DNA of 7,784 nucleotides from Fidelibacterota bacterium (GTDB lineage: Bacteria > Fidelibacterota > Fidelibacteria > Fidelibacterales > Fidelibacteraceae). Location of the stretch: the NCBI GenBank assembly GCA_030620575.1, contig JAUXEL010000079.1, positions 1 to 7,784 on the forward strand, in the 5' to 3' direction. This document shows, in pieces, positions 1 to 7,157 of the stretch (the first letter of the stretch is position 1; every line of letters begins with the position of its first letter). The position numbers and the translations under genes were made by a program. Below the pieces are notes generated by a model. The model saw nothing but the letters and a program-made list of their open reading frames with translations, did not search any database and had not been told where the DNA came from.

Positions 1-48
1 ATTTAGTTTGAGAGATTGGAGAAGATAAAGAGAATATTTATGAATAGC

Positions 49-72
49 CCCGCCCCGAAACTTCGGGGCGGG
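49..72. repeat. GC-rich inverted repeat, 11-bp arms (CCCCGAA family)
   Basis: The arms CCCGCCCCGAA (49-59) and TTCGGGGCGGG (62-72) are perfectly complementary around a two-base centre (AC). The inner 18 bases, GCCCCGAAACTTCGGGGC, differ by a single base from the palindrome at 7680-7697 near the other end of the window, so both probably belong to one repeat family. No T-run follows on either side, so it is not an obvious terminator. It may be an interspersed extragenic palindrome; its function is unknown. Confidence 0.75.
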
Positions 73-286
73 ACTGAAAAATTCAAAAAGAAATGGGGTT
101 TCCCCCGATTAATTCAGGGCCAGATAAAATTTTGTGTTTTATTGCACCCACATTTTGGACATGATTTTTTTTCATTTTTTAACTCAATAAAATTAAAATC
201 TCGGCAAATTCCTAACATTCAATTGATTATAACGTTTTCAGTCTCATTTTTTTTATCACTAGGCCAATTTAATCAGTATTAAAAGA

Positions 287-319
287 CAAAGCAAAACGCT
301 TGTTACACGTTTTGCTTTG
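287..319 (-). terminator. Probable intrinsic terminator of the PD40-amidase unit
   Basis: There is a perfect 12-bp inverted repeat, CAAAGCAAAACG (287-298) and CGTTTTGCTTTG (308-319), with a 9-base loop. It starts 27 bases past the amidase stop codon. Read on the minus strand, the stem is followed by GTCTTTTAATA, a short U-rich tract, which fits Rho-independent termination. The stem is AT-rich and the U-tract is broken, so it may be weak. It could also act on transcripts entering from the left. Confidence 0.65.
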
Positions 320-346
320 CAATTATATCAAATTGTTATAGAAATT

Positions 347-3052
347 TTATTTTACAAGCAGCATTTTTCGGTTTATTACTCCGGCATCTGACTGAAGGCG
401 GTAGATATAAATACCGCTGGGCAGGAGACCGGCATGAAAATCAACCGTATAGCTTCCAGCTTGTTGTTGATCATTGATCAAGGTCGCAACACATTTTCCG
501 TTGATATCATACACAGCAAGTTTAACCCAGCTATCTGCCGGTAATTGGTAGCTGATCACTGTATTTGGATTAAAGGGGTTGGGATAATTTTGTTCAAGCG
601 CAAATTCCGTCGGGACAGCGGTTTCCTCTACCGCGACACCACCCGGTGTAAGAACAACGAGATCTTCGATATAAAGAGTGCCTTCATTATTCCCGAGGCT
701 GTCGACGTATTCAATCTGGAAACTGTCGAAATTAAGTGTACCGTCCAGCGTACCGTCTGAAACCGTAGGCCATTCACCATTTACTCCGCTTCGGAGGTCC
801 CATTTTAACAATTTCCAGCCTGTGAAATCCAATGTAAACCATGGACTGACTTCATGACTTCCGCTTCCGGACGGGTCATCCACGGCAAAGCGGAACAGAT
901 TACTACTGCCATCACCAAACACCCATGCCTGCAAGATGCTTTCATTATTAAAATAACGTTTAGCGGGTGTTGTTGCATCGTTCAGCCATTCACGTAAAAA
1001 TCCGCTTGTTGTTTCCGGGTCGAACTTATAATACAATTCCATAGAATGACTACTACCGTTACCGAGGTTAACCATACGGTTATTCGCGGAAGCAGATCCG
1101 GCCAGCAGGTTGGTAGTCGTTCCACTGAAACCGGGTTGTTTCCAATAATTTGTCAGGGTGGAGCCGAAAGCATCAATAACCAGAGTATCGGCATAGTAGG
1201 GGATTTCATCGTCAATGACCAGACTGCTTACCTGATCGGTCGTGGTTACATTATCAAAAAGATCGGATAGACCGCTGTAAACATAGCGCGCGTAACGATT
1301 GCCGCGAACCAGTTCCTCGGTGGGAAAAAGCGATACGATGGTCTTACCGTCAACGACATACATATCAAATACCGTGGGTATGCTAATGTCAACCCCGCTG
1401 GTGCGGATCAGTTCGAATTTATCTTCCAGTCCGCCGCTGGTATCGACGATCTCTTCAAAATAATAAGAAATGATGGGTTGCAGGTCATCGTATTTCAATG
1501 AACGCGGGGGATAATAGTCTGCAACTATGGGCGGGAAAATATCCTTTGGACTGGTAGTAAATTCCAGAACAAAGTTATCGCCGCCGATGCCATCGCCATT
1601 TCCATCCAGATGTTGCTCCCGGTTACCGAGAATACTGTCTGCATCCAGCGTGATGGTGTATGCTGTTTCAATTTCGAGGCTGTCACCAACGGCACTCAAG
1701 ATCAGCTGCTTCATGGTGCTGCTCCACTCAAAGATCAGGTCAGCTTCCGGTACAATACTAAAGCCACTGCGAACCGCAGCGGTATCCATCACATGGGAAA
1801 AAGAGAGTACGATCGGTTCCCAGGCAGGATGCATAGGCTCATTTTTAGCAGGAACGAATGTTTTTACAAAGGGCGGGACGGAAGATGACATGAATCTATT
1901 CGTCGTCCAAAAGAATTTTGAATCATTAATAGTAATCTCAGTTGTATCCGGCCAATAGCCCGGTGCATCAAAAACGATGCTGTAGGTTCCATAAGCCAGA
2001 CTATCAAATAAATAAAATCCGTTATTTCTGTTAAAACCATGGTTATTTTCAAAACCATTCATGTAGTAGTCATAATTATAACTCGTTGAGACATTATAAT
2101 AGCGATTATCAACAGCAGCCCAGTTATTCGGGTTGATTGGAGAACCGCTTGTTATCTGTGACCACTGGGGAGTATATTTATCAATATACATGGTTGTGTT
2201 ACCATAATAAACACGATTTCCGGGATTGATGGTAATCACTAAACTATCAATAGGCTTGTATTCGTCATTTGTATAATCAAGATATTCATAATTTGTTTTA
2301 ATTTCTTTAGTGCGTACAATTCCCGCAAGATTTGCAAATGAGGGCATTTGCGCATCGTAATATTGAACAAAAGCCAGTGCGATCGCCCAGGCATCATTGA
2401 TGCGGTTATCCAGGTTCTGTAAGCGGTAAGTATTCGGCCAATAATCATGAAAACTGCTTTCACTGAGCGTTCCGGGAATATTCAAATACCGGAAAACACC
2501 TAAGTAATTACGACCGAGACCATAAAATGTATAATCACCCGCATGCCAGTAATGTGTGGTTTGTAGTGCGGCTACGAGGTTATTACCCATATAATCAGAC
2601 ATAGTTTTCATTCCCATGAAATGTCGCTGGGTCACATTGATGATGGGATCATTTGTGAAACCGGAATACAGCATTAATGTGGAATTTCCGCCGGATGCAT
2701 TGGTATGGATAGAATGAAACCAGTCACAATTTTGATTGCTGGCATCTCTGCCAAGACTCGAGAGGGCGACGCCGTCTGAAGAACGATTATGGCGACGTGA
2801 CATAACTACCGTAAATCGTGCTTTTGTTGTATCGTTGATTTCCCAAATAGGAGTATTTTTTAAAATTGTTTCCACCACAAGCGCACGGGTAAGATTTCCT
2901 TCAGCCTCGAAATAACCGGCATTATTGATGGGGGGACGGTCACCGGAATCATGACCACCATGGCCTGCATTTACGTAAATTTTTACATTTATTGTATCCA
3001 TAGCAGAGAGGATTGTAAATAGAAAAAGAAATATGATAAAAAAGCGTTTCAT
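347..3052 (-). CDS. Secreted multidomain N-acetylmuramoyl-L-alanine amidase with type IX sorting tail
   Basis: A 901-residue exported zinc amidase of the Amidase_3 class, which cleaves the bond between N-acetylmuramic acid and L-alanine in peptidoglycan. A signal peptide covers residues 1-17 (MKR, hydrophobic core, ILSA, cleavage before M18). The catalytic domain spans about 23-232: AGHGG with zinc ligand H31, E49 (or E51) as second ligand, S-R at 85-86, GRD at 101-103, SIHTNAS with H116, and E198 in GTLSESS as catalytic glutamate. Residues 345-376 look like a small carboxypeptidase-regulatory-type beta fold. About 392-500 and 506-614 look like two Big_5 Ig-like domains, the first with an Asp/Gly-rich loop at 483-492. 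About 620-802 resembles a jelly-roll carbohydrate-binding fold ending in GTLYIEDLVV. Residues 817-901 are a Por-type C-terminal sorting domain with NYPNPFNPNT. The gene begins 9 bases after the upstream stop, with a weak AAGGG site beside that stop, so translational coupling is likely. Domain names past residue 240 are inferred from sequence style; the amidase and sorting tail are firm. Confidence 0.88.
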   Translation of the reverse strand: MKRFFIIFLFLFTILSAMDTINVKIYVNAGHGGHDSGDRPPINNAGYFEAEGNLTRALVVETILKNTPIWEINDTTKARFTVVMSRRHNRSSDGVALSSLGRDASNQNCDWFHSIHTNASGGNSTLMLYSGFTNDPIINVTQRHFMGMKTMSDYMGNNLVAALQTTHYWHAGDYTFYGLGRNYLGVFRYLNIPGTLSESSFHDYWPNTYRLQNLDNRINDAWAIALAFVQYYDAQMPSFANLAGIVRTKEIKTNYEYLDYTNDEYKPIDSLVITINPGNRVYYGNTTMYIDKYTPQWSQITSGSPINPNNWAAVDNRYYNVSTSYNYDYYMNGFENNHGFNRNNGFYLFDSLAYGTYSIVFDAPGYWPDTTEITINDSKFFWTTNRFMSSSVPPFVKTFVPAKNEPMHPAWEPIVLSFSHVMDTAAVRSGFSIVPEADLIFEWSSTMKQLILSAVGDSLEIETAYTITLDADSILGNREQHLDGNGDGIGGDNFVLEFTTSPKDIFPPIVADYYPPRSLKYDDLQPIISYYFEEIVDTSGGLEDKFELIRTSGVDISIPTVFDMYVVDGKTIVSLFPTEELVRGNRYARYVYSGLSDLFDNVTTTDQVSSLVIDDEIPYYADTLVIDAFGSTLTNYWKQPGFSGTTTNLLAGSASANNRMVNLGNGSSHSMELYYKFDPETTSGFLREWLNDATTPAKRYFNNESILQAWVFGDGSSNLFRFAVDDPSGSGSHEVSPWFTLDFTGWKLLKWDLRSGVNGEWPTVSDGTLDGTLNFDSFQIEYVDSLGNNEGTLYIEDLVVLTPGGVAVEETAVPTEFALEQNYPNPFNPNTVISYQLPADSWVKLAVYDINGKCVATLINDQQQAGSYTVDFHAGLLPSGIYIYRLQSDAGVINRKMLLVK

Positions 3053-3061
3053 GTTTTACCC

Positions 3062-3943
3062 TTATTGAATATCAAGTATTAAAAGGATCAACTCATCATT
3101 TGCAGCATCTTCGCAGATGATCTGCTTCCCATCCGGTGACCAAGAGGGAGACATCTCAATTGCATTGTCGGTGTCAGTTAACTGAATAATAGTTTCTCCG
3201 TTTTTACTGACAACATATATTTCCGATGATATAAAAGTATGTCCATCATCATTGTCACGCATAAACGCGATCCATTTCCCGTCTGGTGACCATTTGGGTG
3301 CGCGTGCTTCTTTAATTATAGATTGAACGTTACCATCCAGATCGGTGATAAAGAGGTCATTGCGATCCACAAAGCATAATTGCGTGTTATCCGGTGAAAC
3401 AGAAGGCCAGATATAAAATTTATCTTCCCCGGCCGGTCTCATTATTTTTGTGGTACCGTAAGAATAAAGCATGATCGCATGATCGTATGCAAATGCAACC
3501 GGTTTTGAAATTGCACTTGCTTTGGCAAAATCATTCTTTACCTGTTTTTGTTCAACGTAATAGATACCGTGATCTGTAATTGCGGGGAGAACATCAAGGC
3601 GTTTTTTATCTAAAATTATTTCAGTAGCTTTTGTGTCGCTCTGATAAAGATATATAGAATTCAATTTAAATTTGTTCTCATACGTATCCCCCCGGAAGCG
3701 AATATCACCATTAGAGTCCATTGTGTAATCATAACCTGAATCAGCAAAACGTGTAGATTGTTTTGTGTTTAGATCATGATAATATAATCCTGTAGATGAT
3801 GTAAATAGGATTTGTTCGCCGTCGGCTGAAAAGACCGGCCTCATGGCACTTTTTTCTAATTCAAGGGTCTTTGTTTGTGTTACATTAACCTGTGCAGACA
3901 AGCCGGCACAGAGCAAAACAAAGAGAATAAAAAGTCGTTTCAT
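3062..3943 (-). CDS. Exported PD40/TolB-like beta-propeller protein
   Basis: A 293-residue protein with a clear signal peptide (residues 1-17, GLSA before Q18). PD40/WD40-like repeats of the TolB C-terminal type recur: RPVFSADGEQILF near 35-47, WPSVSPDNTQLCF at 179-191, APKWSPDGKWIAF at 215-227 and MSPSWSPDGKQII at 264-276. Less regular blades seem to fill 50-170. It lacks the N-terminal alpha/beta domain of TolB, the Pal-binding OmpA-type domain and any type IX sorting tail, so it is not TolB itself. It is probably a small periplasmic propeller of roughly five or six blades that binds protein or glycan. The start is well supported: GGAGG lies five bases upstream. It is the first gene of a pair with the amidase 9 bases downstream, which suggests a shared exported function, but no specific role can be assigned. 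Confidence 0.8.
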   Translation of the reverse strand: MKRLFILFVLLCAGLSAQVNVTQTKTLELEKSAMRPVFSADGEQILFTSSTGLYYHDLNTKQSTRFADSGYDYTMDSNGDIRFRGDTYENKFKLNSIYLYQSDTKATEIILDKKRLDVLPAITDHGIYYVEQKQVKNDFAKASAISKPVAFAYDHAIMLYSYGTTKIMRPAGEDKFYIWPSVSPDNTQLCFVDRNDLFITDLDGNVQSIIKEARAPKWSPDGKWIAFMRDNDDGHTFISSEIYVVSKNGETIIQLTDTDNAIEMSPSWSPDGKQIICEDAANDELILLILDIQ

Positions 3944-4090
3944 TTAATCCTCCGATACTATAATATTACTTTTCAAATTCAGTGAATATAATTTCAACAA
4001 CGTATAAATCCAACTAATAAAGGCGTTATTTGTTTCAAAAAAAAGAGTCGATCCGTCTTCGCTCCTCATTCCACTCGGGCTACGCCGCGA

Positions 4091-4113
4091 TAAGAAGTTG
4101 AAAAGTTGATAAG
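4091..4113 (+). repeat. Diverged, inverted copy of the repeat found upstream of folA
   Basis: TAAGAAGTTGAAAAGTTGAT on the plus strand shares an exact 13-base core, AGTTGAAAAGTTG (4096-4108), with the minus strand at 7730-7718. The flanks also match loosely: CGCGATAAGA here against GGCGAATAAG there, and AAGTCG here against TTGTCG there. The two spacers on either side of the folA-lat block therefore carry related repeat sequence in opposite orientation. This is visible by eye; whether it is a genome-wide family cannot be seen here. Confidence 0.5.
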
Positions 4114-4129
4114 TCGAAGAGGTGATTTT

Positions 4130-4157
4130 GTAGGGGTGAATAATTATTCACCCCTAC
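4130..4157. repeat. Perfect 28-base palindrome with GTAG/CTAC feet (copy 1)
   Basis: The left half GTAGGGGTGAATAA is followed immediately by its exact reverse complement TTATTCACCCCTAC, making 14-base arms with no spacer. It resembles repetitive extragenic palindromes (REP) that can fold into a long hairpin. The GTAG foot is the tetranucleotide recognised by some REP-associated tyrosine transposases (RAYT), known from Escherichia coli. No transposase gene is in the window. In the direction of lat transcription it lies behind copy 2 and is not followed by a T-run. Confidence 0.85.
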
Positions 4158-4188
4158 GGCGTGACTCTGCATTTTACTGACAAATAAA

Positions 4189-4216
4189 GTAGAGACATGC
4201 CATGGCATGTCTCTAC
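4189..4216. repeat. Perfect 28-base palindrome with GTAG/CTAC feet (copy 2), possible lat terminator
   Basis: The left half GTAGAGACATGCCA is followed directly by its exact reverse complement TGGCATGTCTCTAC. It has the same total length and the same four-base feet as copy 1, but its interior is unrelated beyond GTAG-G/A. It begins 33 bases past the lat stop codon. Read on the minus strand, the hairpin is followed by TTTATTTG, so it could double as the intrinsic terminator of the folA-lat transcript. The repeat is certain; the terminator role is an inference. Confidence 0.85.
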
Positions 4217-4248
4217 AAGTGAATCAGATTTTAAATAATTATTATAAT

Positions 4249-5556
4249 TTACATTTCGCTTAAAATAGTGCGAATTATTTTACATCCTTGTTTGATTTCG
4301 TCTTCATTTACATTTAAATGCGGACGGAAACGCATGGATTTATCTCCGCAAAGAAGGATCATGACCTTGTTTTCCCACATTTTGGCAAGGAATACATCAC
4401 GTTGTGCGCCATCCGGTAAATCGAAAGCACACATTAATCCTTTACCGCGTACATTGGAAATAAGTTCAGGATACTCTTTTTGGATTGCTTCCAATTCGTT
4501 TAATAAGACAGCTCCCATTGCGAAAGCATTTTCAACCAAATTTTCTTTTTCAATAATTTCCAGAGTGTATTTGAATCGGGTCATGTCAATAAGGTTTCCG
4601 CCCCATGTCGAATTGATACGGCTGGATTCTTTAAAGACATTGTCTTTCACTTCGTCCAAACGGGGTCCGGCAAGAATACCGCAGACCTGTGTCTTTTTAC
4701 CAAAGCTGATGATGTCCGGTTTGACATCATAGTTTTGATGAGCCCAGAATTTTCCGGTCAGACCGGCACCGCTCTGTACCTCGTCAAAAATAAGAAGCAT
4801 TTCATTTTCGTCACAAATTTTCCGGAGCTCAGCAAAAAATGATTTACTGAAATGGTTGTCGCCGCCTTCACCCTGAATAGGTTCAATGATAATGCAGGCG
4901 ATATTCTTAGCGTCACGTGCAACAACTTCGTTGATCTCCACGATGGCTTGTTTTTCCAGAGATTCATTTTTTTCTTTATTTTCATCAAGGGGAAAGGTCA
5001 GCTTGGGAGTTGTAACCCGCGGCCAATCAAATAAAGGGAAATACTGTGTTTTCCGGGGATCCGAAGTGTTTGTCAGGGACAGAGTATATCCGGTACGACC
5101 GTGAAAAGACTCTTTAAAATGCAGGACTTTTAATCCGACAACTTCCGTTTCACCTTTCTCAAAATTCTTACGTACTTTCCAGTCAAACGCTGCTTTTAAC
5201 GCATTTTCAACTGCCAATCCGCCGCCGGATACAAAAAAGGCATAGGGGAGGTAGTCCGGAATACCTACGCGTGAGAAGGTTTCCAGAAAACCTGCCATCT
5301 CTTCAGAATAAATATCTGAATTTGTCGGCTTATTTATGGCAATACGTCCAAGTTCATCTTTTTTTGAAACCAGGTAAGGATGGTTGAATCCTACAGATAA
5401 GGATGCGAACATTGAAAAGAAATCTAAATATTCATCCCCGTTACGCTTATCAACCAACCATGAGCCATGTGATTTCTCCAGATCAATAATAATATCAAAT
5501 CCGTCGGCCAACATGTGTTTTGACAAAACATTTTTTACATTTGTTGCTTTTACCAT
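4249..5556 (-). CDS. lat: L-lysine 6-aminotransferase (lysine epsilon-aminotransferase)
   Basis: A 435-residue class III, PLP-dependent aminotransferase that transfers the epsilon-amino group of L-lysine to 2-oxoglutarate, giving glutamate and alpha-aminoadipate semialdehyde, which cyclises to piperideine-6-carboxylate. Visible landmarks: SGGGLAVENALKAA (110-123, cofactor phosphate loop), IIEPIQGEGGDNHF (223-236), FDEVQSGAGLTG (257-268, D258 contacting the PLP ring nitrogen), FGKKTQVCG (285-293, K287 the likely Schiff-base lysine by alignment to the class III GK motif) and SRINSTWGGNLIDM (312-325). FGKKTQVCG and NSTWGGNL are hallmarks of the Lat subfamily, as in Mycobacterium Rv3290c, and separate it from ornithine or 4-aminobutyrate aminotransferases. 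E225 and R411 probably match the gatekeeper glutamate and carboxylate-binding arginine of Rv3290c. The start is fixed by AAAGGAG six bases upstream. The preceding gene encodes the enzyme for the next step, 46 bases away. Confidence 0.95.
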   Translation of the reverse strand: MVKATNVKNVLSKHMLADGFDIIIDLEKSHGSWLVDKRNGDEYLDFFSMFASLSVGFNHPYLVSKKDELGRIAINKPTNSDIYSEEMAGFLETFSRVGIPDYLPYAFFVSGGGLAVENALKAAFDWKVRKNFEKGETEVVGLKVLHFKESFHGRTGYTLSLTNTSDPRKTQYFPLFDWPRVTTPKLTFPLDENKEKNESLEKQAIVEINEVVARDAKNIACIIIEPIQGEGGDNHFSKSFFAELRKICDENEMLLIFDEVQSGAGLTGKFWAHQNYDVKPDIISFGKKTQVCGILAGPRLDEVKDNVFKESSRINSTWGGNLIDMTRFKYTLEIIEKENLVENAFAMGAVLLNELEAIQKEYPELISNVRGKGLMCAFDLPDGAQRDVFLAKMWENKVMILLCGDKSMRFRPHLNVNEDEIKQGCKIIRTILSEM

Positions 5557-5573
5557 AAAATTCTCCTTTCTCT

Positions 5574-5591
5574 GGTGAACTGGTATTCACC
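5574..5591 (-). other. Small hairpin between the dehydrogenase and lat genes
   Basis: GGTGAA (5574-5579) and TTCACC (5586-5591) form a 6-bp stem with a 6-base loop in the 46-base gap, a few bases ahead of the lat ribosome binding site. No T-run follows, so it is not a terminator. It could affect message processing or stability, or be chance. Confidence 0.3.
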
Positions 5592-5602
5592 GGTTTAAAT
5601 TT

Positions 5603-7141
5603 TTAAATATTAAATTTTATTCCCTGTGCCAGGGGTAATTCTTTGCTCCAGTTAATGGTATTAGTTTGACGCCGCATATAGCCTTTCCATGCATCCGATC
5701 CGGATTCACGGCCGCCACCGGTTTCTTTCTCGCCGCCGAATGCTCCGCCGATCTCTGCTCCGGATGTACCAATATTCACATTAGCGATACCGCAGTCGGA
5801 ACCGCGATAGGATAAGAATATTTCAGATTCACGGACATCCTGTGTGAAGATAGCGGAAGAGAGGCCTTGACGAACGTCATTATGGATTTTAATAGCATTT
5901 TCAACATCACCGGAATATTTGATAAGGTAAAGAATGGGGGCAAAGGTCTCTTCCTGAACGATGGGCATATCGTTTGTCACATCAAAAATACAGGGTCTTA
6001 CATAATTTTTTGATTTAAAGGCTTTGCCGCTTAATACCTGGCCGCCGTAGATAAGGTTTCCACCCTGCTCTTTTGCCTGCTTGACAGCATCTTTAAACAT
6101 ACTGACCGCGCCGGCATCAATGAGAGGTCCCACATGATTGTTCTCATCCATCGGAGAACCGATCTTTAAGGATTTATATGCTTTTACCAGAGATTTTTTC
6201 ACAGTATCATACATATCTTCATGAATAATAACGCGCCGGGTGGATGTGCAGCGTTGTCCCGCGGTTCCAACCGCACCGAAAACAATGGCCGGAATGGCGA
6301 GTCGTAAATCGGCGTGTTTAGTAACAATAATTGCATTATTGCCACCCAATTCACAGATGATCTTTCCAAAGCGACGTGCAATGACTTCGTTGGCATGACG
6401 ACCGACAGGAGTTGAACCCGTAATCGAGACCAAACCAACTTCTTCATCTTGAAGCATTGCTTCACCGACATCCCGTCCACTGCCGATGACCAAATTGAAA
6501 ATACCTTCCGGTAAATTATTCTCTTTCAACACCTTAGCAATGATCTTTTGGGTCGCTATTGCAGTTAATGGAACTTTTGAAGAGGGTTTCCAGATGCAGA
6601 CATCACCACAAACGGCAGCGAGCATCGCGTTCCACGCAAAGACGGCAACCGGGAAATTAAAGGCGGAAATAATGCCGACAATGCCGATGGGCTGATACTG
6701 GTCATATATGCGGTGTTCCGGGCGTTCGGAATGCATGGTGAATCCATAAAGCTGGCGGGATAAACCCACAGCGAAATCACAAATATCGATCATTTCCTGG
6801 ACTTCACCGTAGCCTTCCTGAAGCGACTTGCCCATCTCCAGGGTGACAAGTTTTCCCAGATCTTCTTTATGTTCACGTAATTTTAAGCCGATTTGACGCA
6901 CGATTTCACCCCGTTTGGGTGTCGGAATGGTACGCCAGACTTCAAAAGCGTGCAGAGCTTGTTTTTTTACTTCAATATAATCATCGTGAGAGCATGTCTG
7001 GACACTGGCAATATGTTTTTCATCAATAGGTGATGTAATATTCAGTATCTTGCTCTTTTTTGAAGTGATCCATTTTTGTCCTGTTGAACAACCGCTGTTC
7101 TCTTTTTGAATGCCAAGAGCATAATAAAAAGTTGAATCCAT
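5603..7141 (-). CDS. amaB: Alpha-aminoadipate semialdehyde / piperideine-6-carboxylate dehydrogenase (ALDH7, antiquitin family)
   Basis: A 512-residue NAD(P)-dependent aldehyde dehydrogenase, also called pcd, that oxidises alpha-aminoadipate semialdehyde to L-2-aminoadipate. Catalytic features are complete: oxyanion N162 in SAFNFP, cofactor K185 in WKPS, TGSTPVG at 241-247, general base E264 in CELGGNN, nucleophile C298 in GTAGQRCTS, and E398 in EETF. The C-terminal part (about 454-510) follows human ALDH7A1 almost word for word: NVNIGTSGAEIGGAFGGEK, then GGGRESGSDAWKGYMRR and LPLAQGIKF. The GTSGAEIGG stretch corresponds to the aminoadipate anchor loop, and R297 sits just before the catalytic cysteine as in antiquitin. 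The start at ATG 7141 is chosen because GGAGG lies eight bases upstream; a longer reading from TTG at 7156 would begin inside that ribosome binding site. The gene starts 16 bases after folA and is followed by lat, which makes its substrate. Confidence 0.95.
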   Translation of the reverse strand: MDSTFYYALGIQKENSGCSTGQKWITSKKSKILNITSPIDEKHIASVQTCSHDDYIEVKKQALHAFEVWRTIPTPKRGEIVRQIGLKLREHKEDLGKLVTLEMGKSLQEGYGEVQEMIDICDFAVGLSRQLYGFTMHSERPEHRIYDQYQPIGIVGIISAFNFPVAVFAWNAMLAAVCGDVCIWKPSSKVPLTAIATQKIIAKVLKENNLPEGIFNLVIGSGRDVGEAMLQDEEVGLVSITGSTPVGRHANEVIARRFGKIICELGGNNAIIVTKHADLRLAIPAIVFGAVGTAGQRCTSTRRVIIHEDMYDTVKKSLVKAYKSLKIGSPMDENNHVGPLIDAGAVSMFKDAVKQAKEQGGNLIYGGQVLSGKAFKSKNYVRPCIFDVTNDMPIVQEETFAPILYLIKYSGDVENAIKIHNDVRQGLSSAIFTQDVRESEIFLSYRGSDCGIANVNIGTSGAEIGGAFGGEKETGGGRESGSDAWKGYMRRQTNTINWSKELPLAQGIKFNI

Positions 7142-7149
7142 TATAAAAA

Positions 7150-7154
7150 CCTCC
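7150..7154 (-). promoter_or_regulatory. Ribosome binding site that fixes the dehydrogenase start
   Basis: On the minus strand TTGGAGGTTTTTATAATGG shows a full GGAGG eight bases before ATG (7141). The in-frame TTG at 7156 overlaps this site, so the 5-residue longer product is very unlikely. Confidence 0.85.
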
Positions 7155-7157
7155 AAG

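Larger units (their letters stand above)
1..346. other. Non-coding region downstream of the amidase gene
   Basis: I see no convincing gene here. An 88-codon open frame on the plus strand (16-282) begins at TTG, runs straight through the GC-rich hairpin at 49-72 and a long AT-rich tract, and resembles no family I know, so I reject it. The stretch holds the GC-rich palindrome at 49-72, a small GGGG-TTT-CCCC hairpin around 95-105, AT-rich DNA from about 160 to 280 with runs of T, and the probable terminator at 287-319. No tRNA or other RNA gene is recognisable. Confidence 0.6.
3944..4248. other. Repeat-rich spacer between lat and the PD40 gene
   Basis: A 305-base stretch without a credible open frame. 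From left to right it holds an AT-rich segment (3954-4030), where a promoter for the PD40 gene would be expected although no confident -35/-10 pair is visible. Next comes a purine/pyrimidine-mixed segment with CTTCGCTCC and GGGCTACGCCGCG (4060-4090), then the AAGTTGAAAAGTTG repeat at 4091-4113, the first perfect palindrome at 4130-4157 and the second at 4189-4216. Because the upstream operon ends here and a new exported pair starts, the spacer probably contains both a transcript end and a new promoter. Confidence 0.6.

Noticed and set aside
95..105. GGGG-TTT-CCCC hairpin as a second terminator
   Set aside because: Only four GC pairs with a three-base loop; the T-rich stretch on the minus strand starts a few bases away and is interrupted, so support is too weak.
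16..282. 88-codon open frame on the plus strand
   Set aside because: TTG start, passes through the GC-rich palindrome and AT-rich spacer, low-complexity product with no family resemblance and no supporting ribosome site.
1527..1958. 143-codon plus-strand frame opposite the amidase gene
   Set aside because: Lies wholly antisense to a well-supported conserved gene and has no recognisable motif; a shadow of its codon usage.
3954..4010. Promoter for the PD40 gene (TATAGT-like and Bacteroidetes-like TTTG elements on the minus strand)
   Set aside because: The AT-rich DNA gives several partial matches, but no -35/-10 or -33/-7 pair with correct spacing, so no specific site is called.
4268..4732. 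154-codon plus-strand frame opposite lat
   Set aside because: Antisense to the conserved C-terminal half of lat; no motif, and no independent ribosome site was found.
7142..7156. Five-residue N-terminal extension of the dehydrogenase from TTG 7156
   Set aside because: That TTG overlaps the GGAGG ribosome binding site belonging to ATG 7141, so the extension is leader sequence rather than coding.
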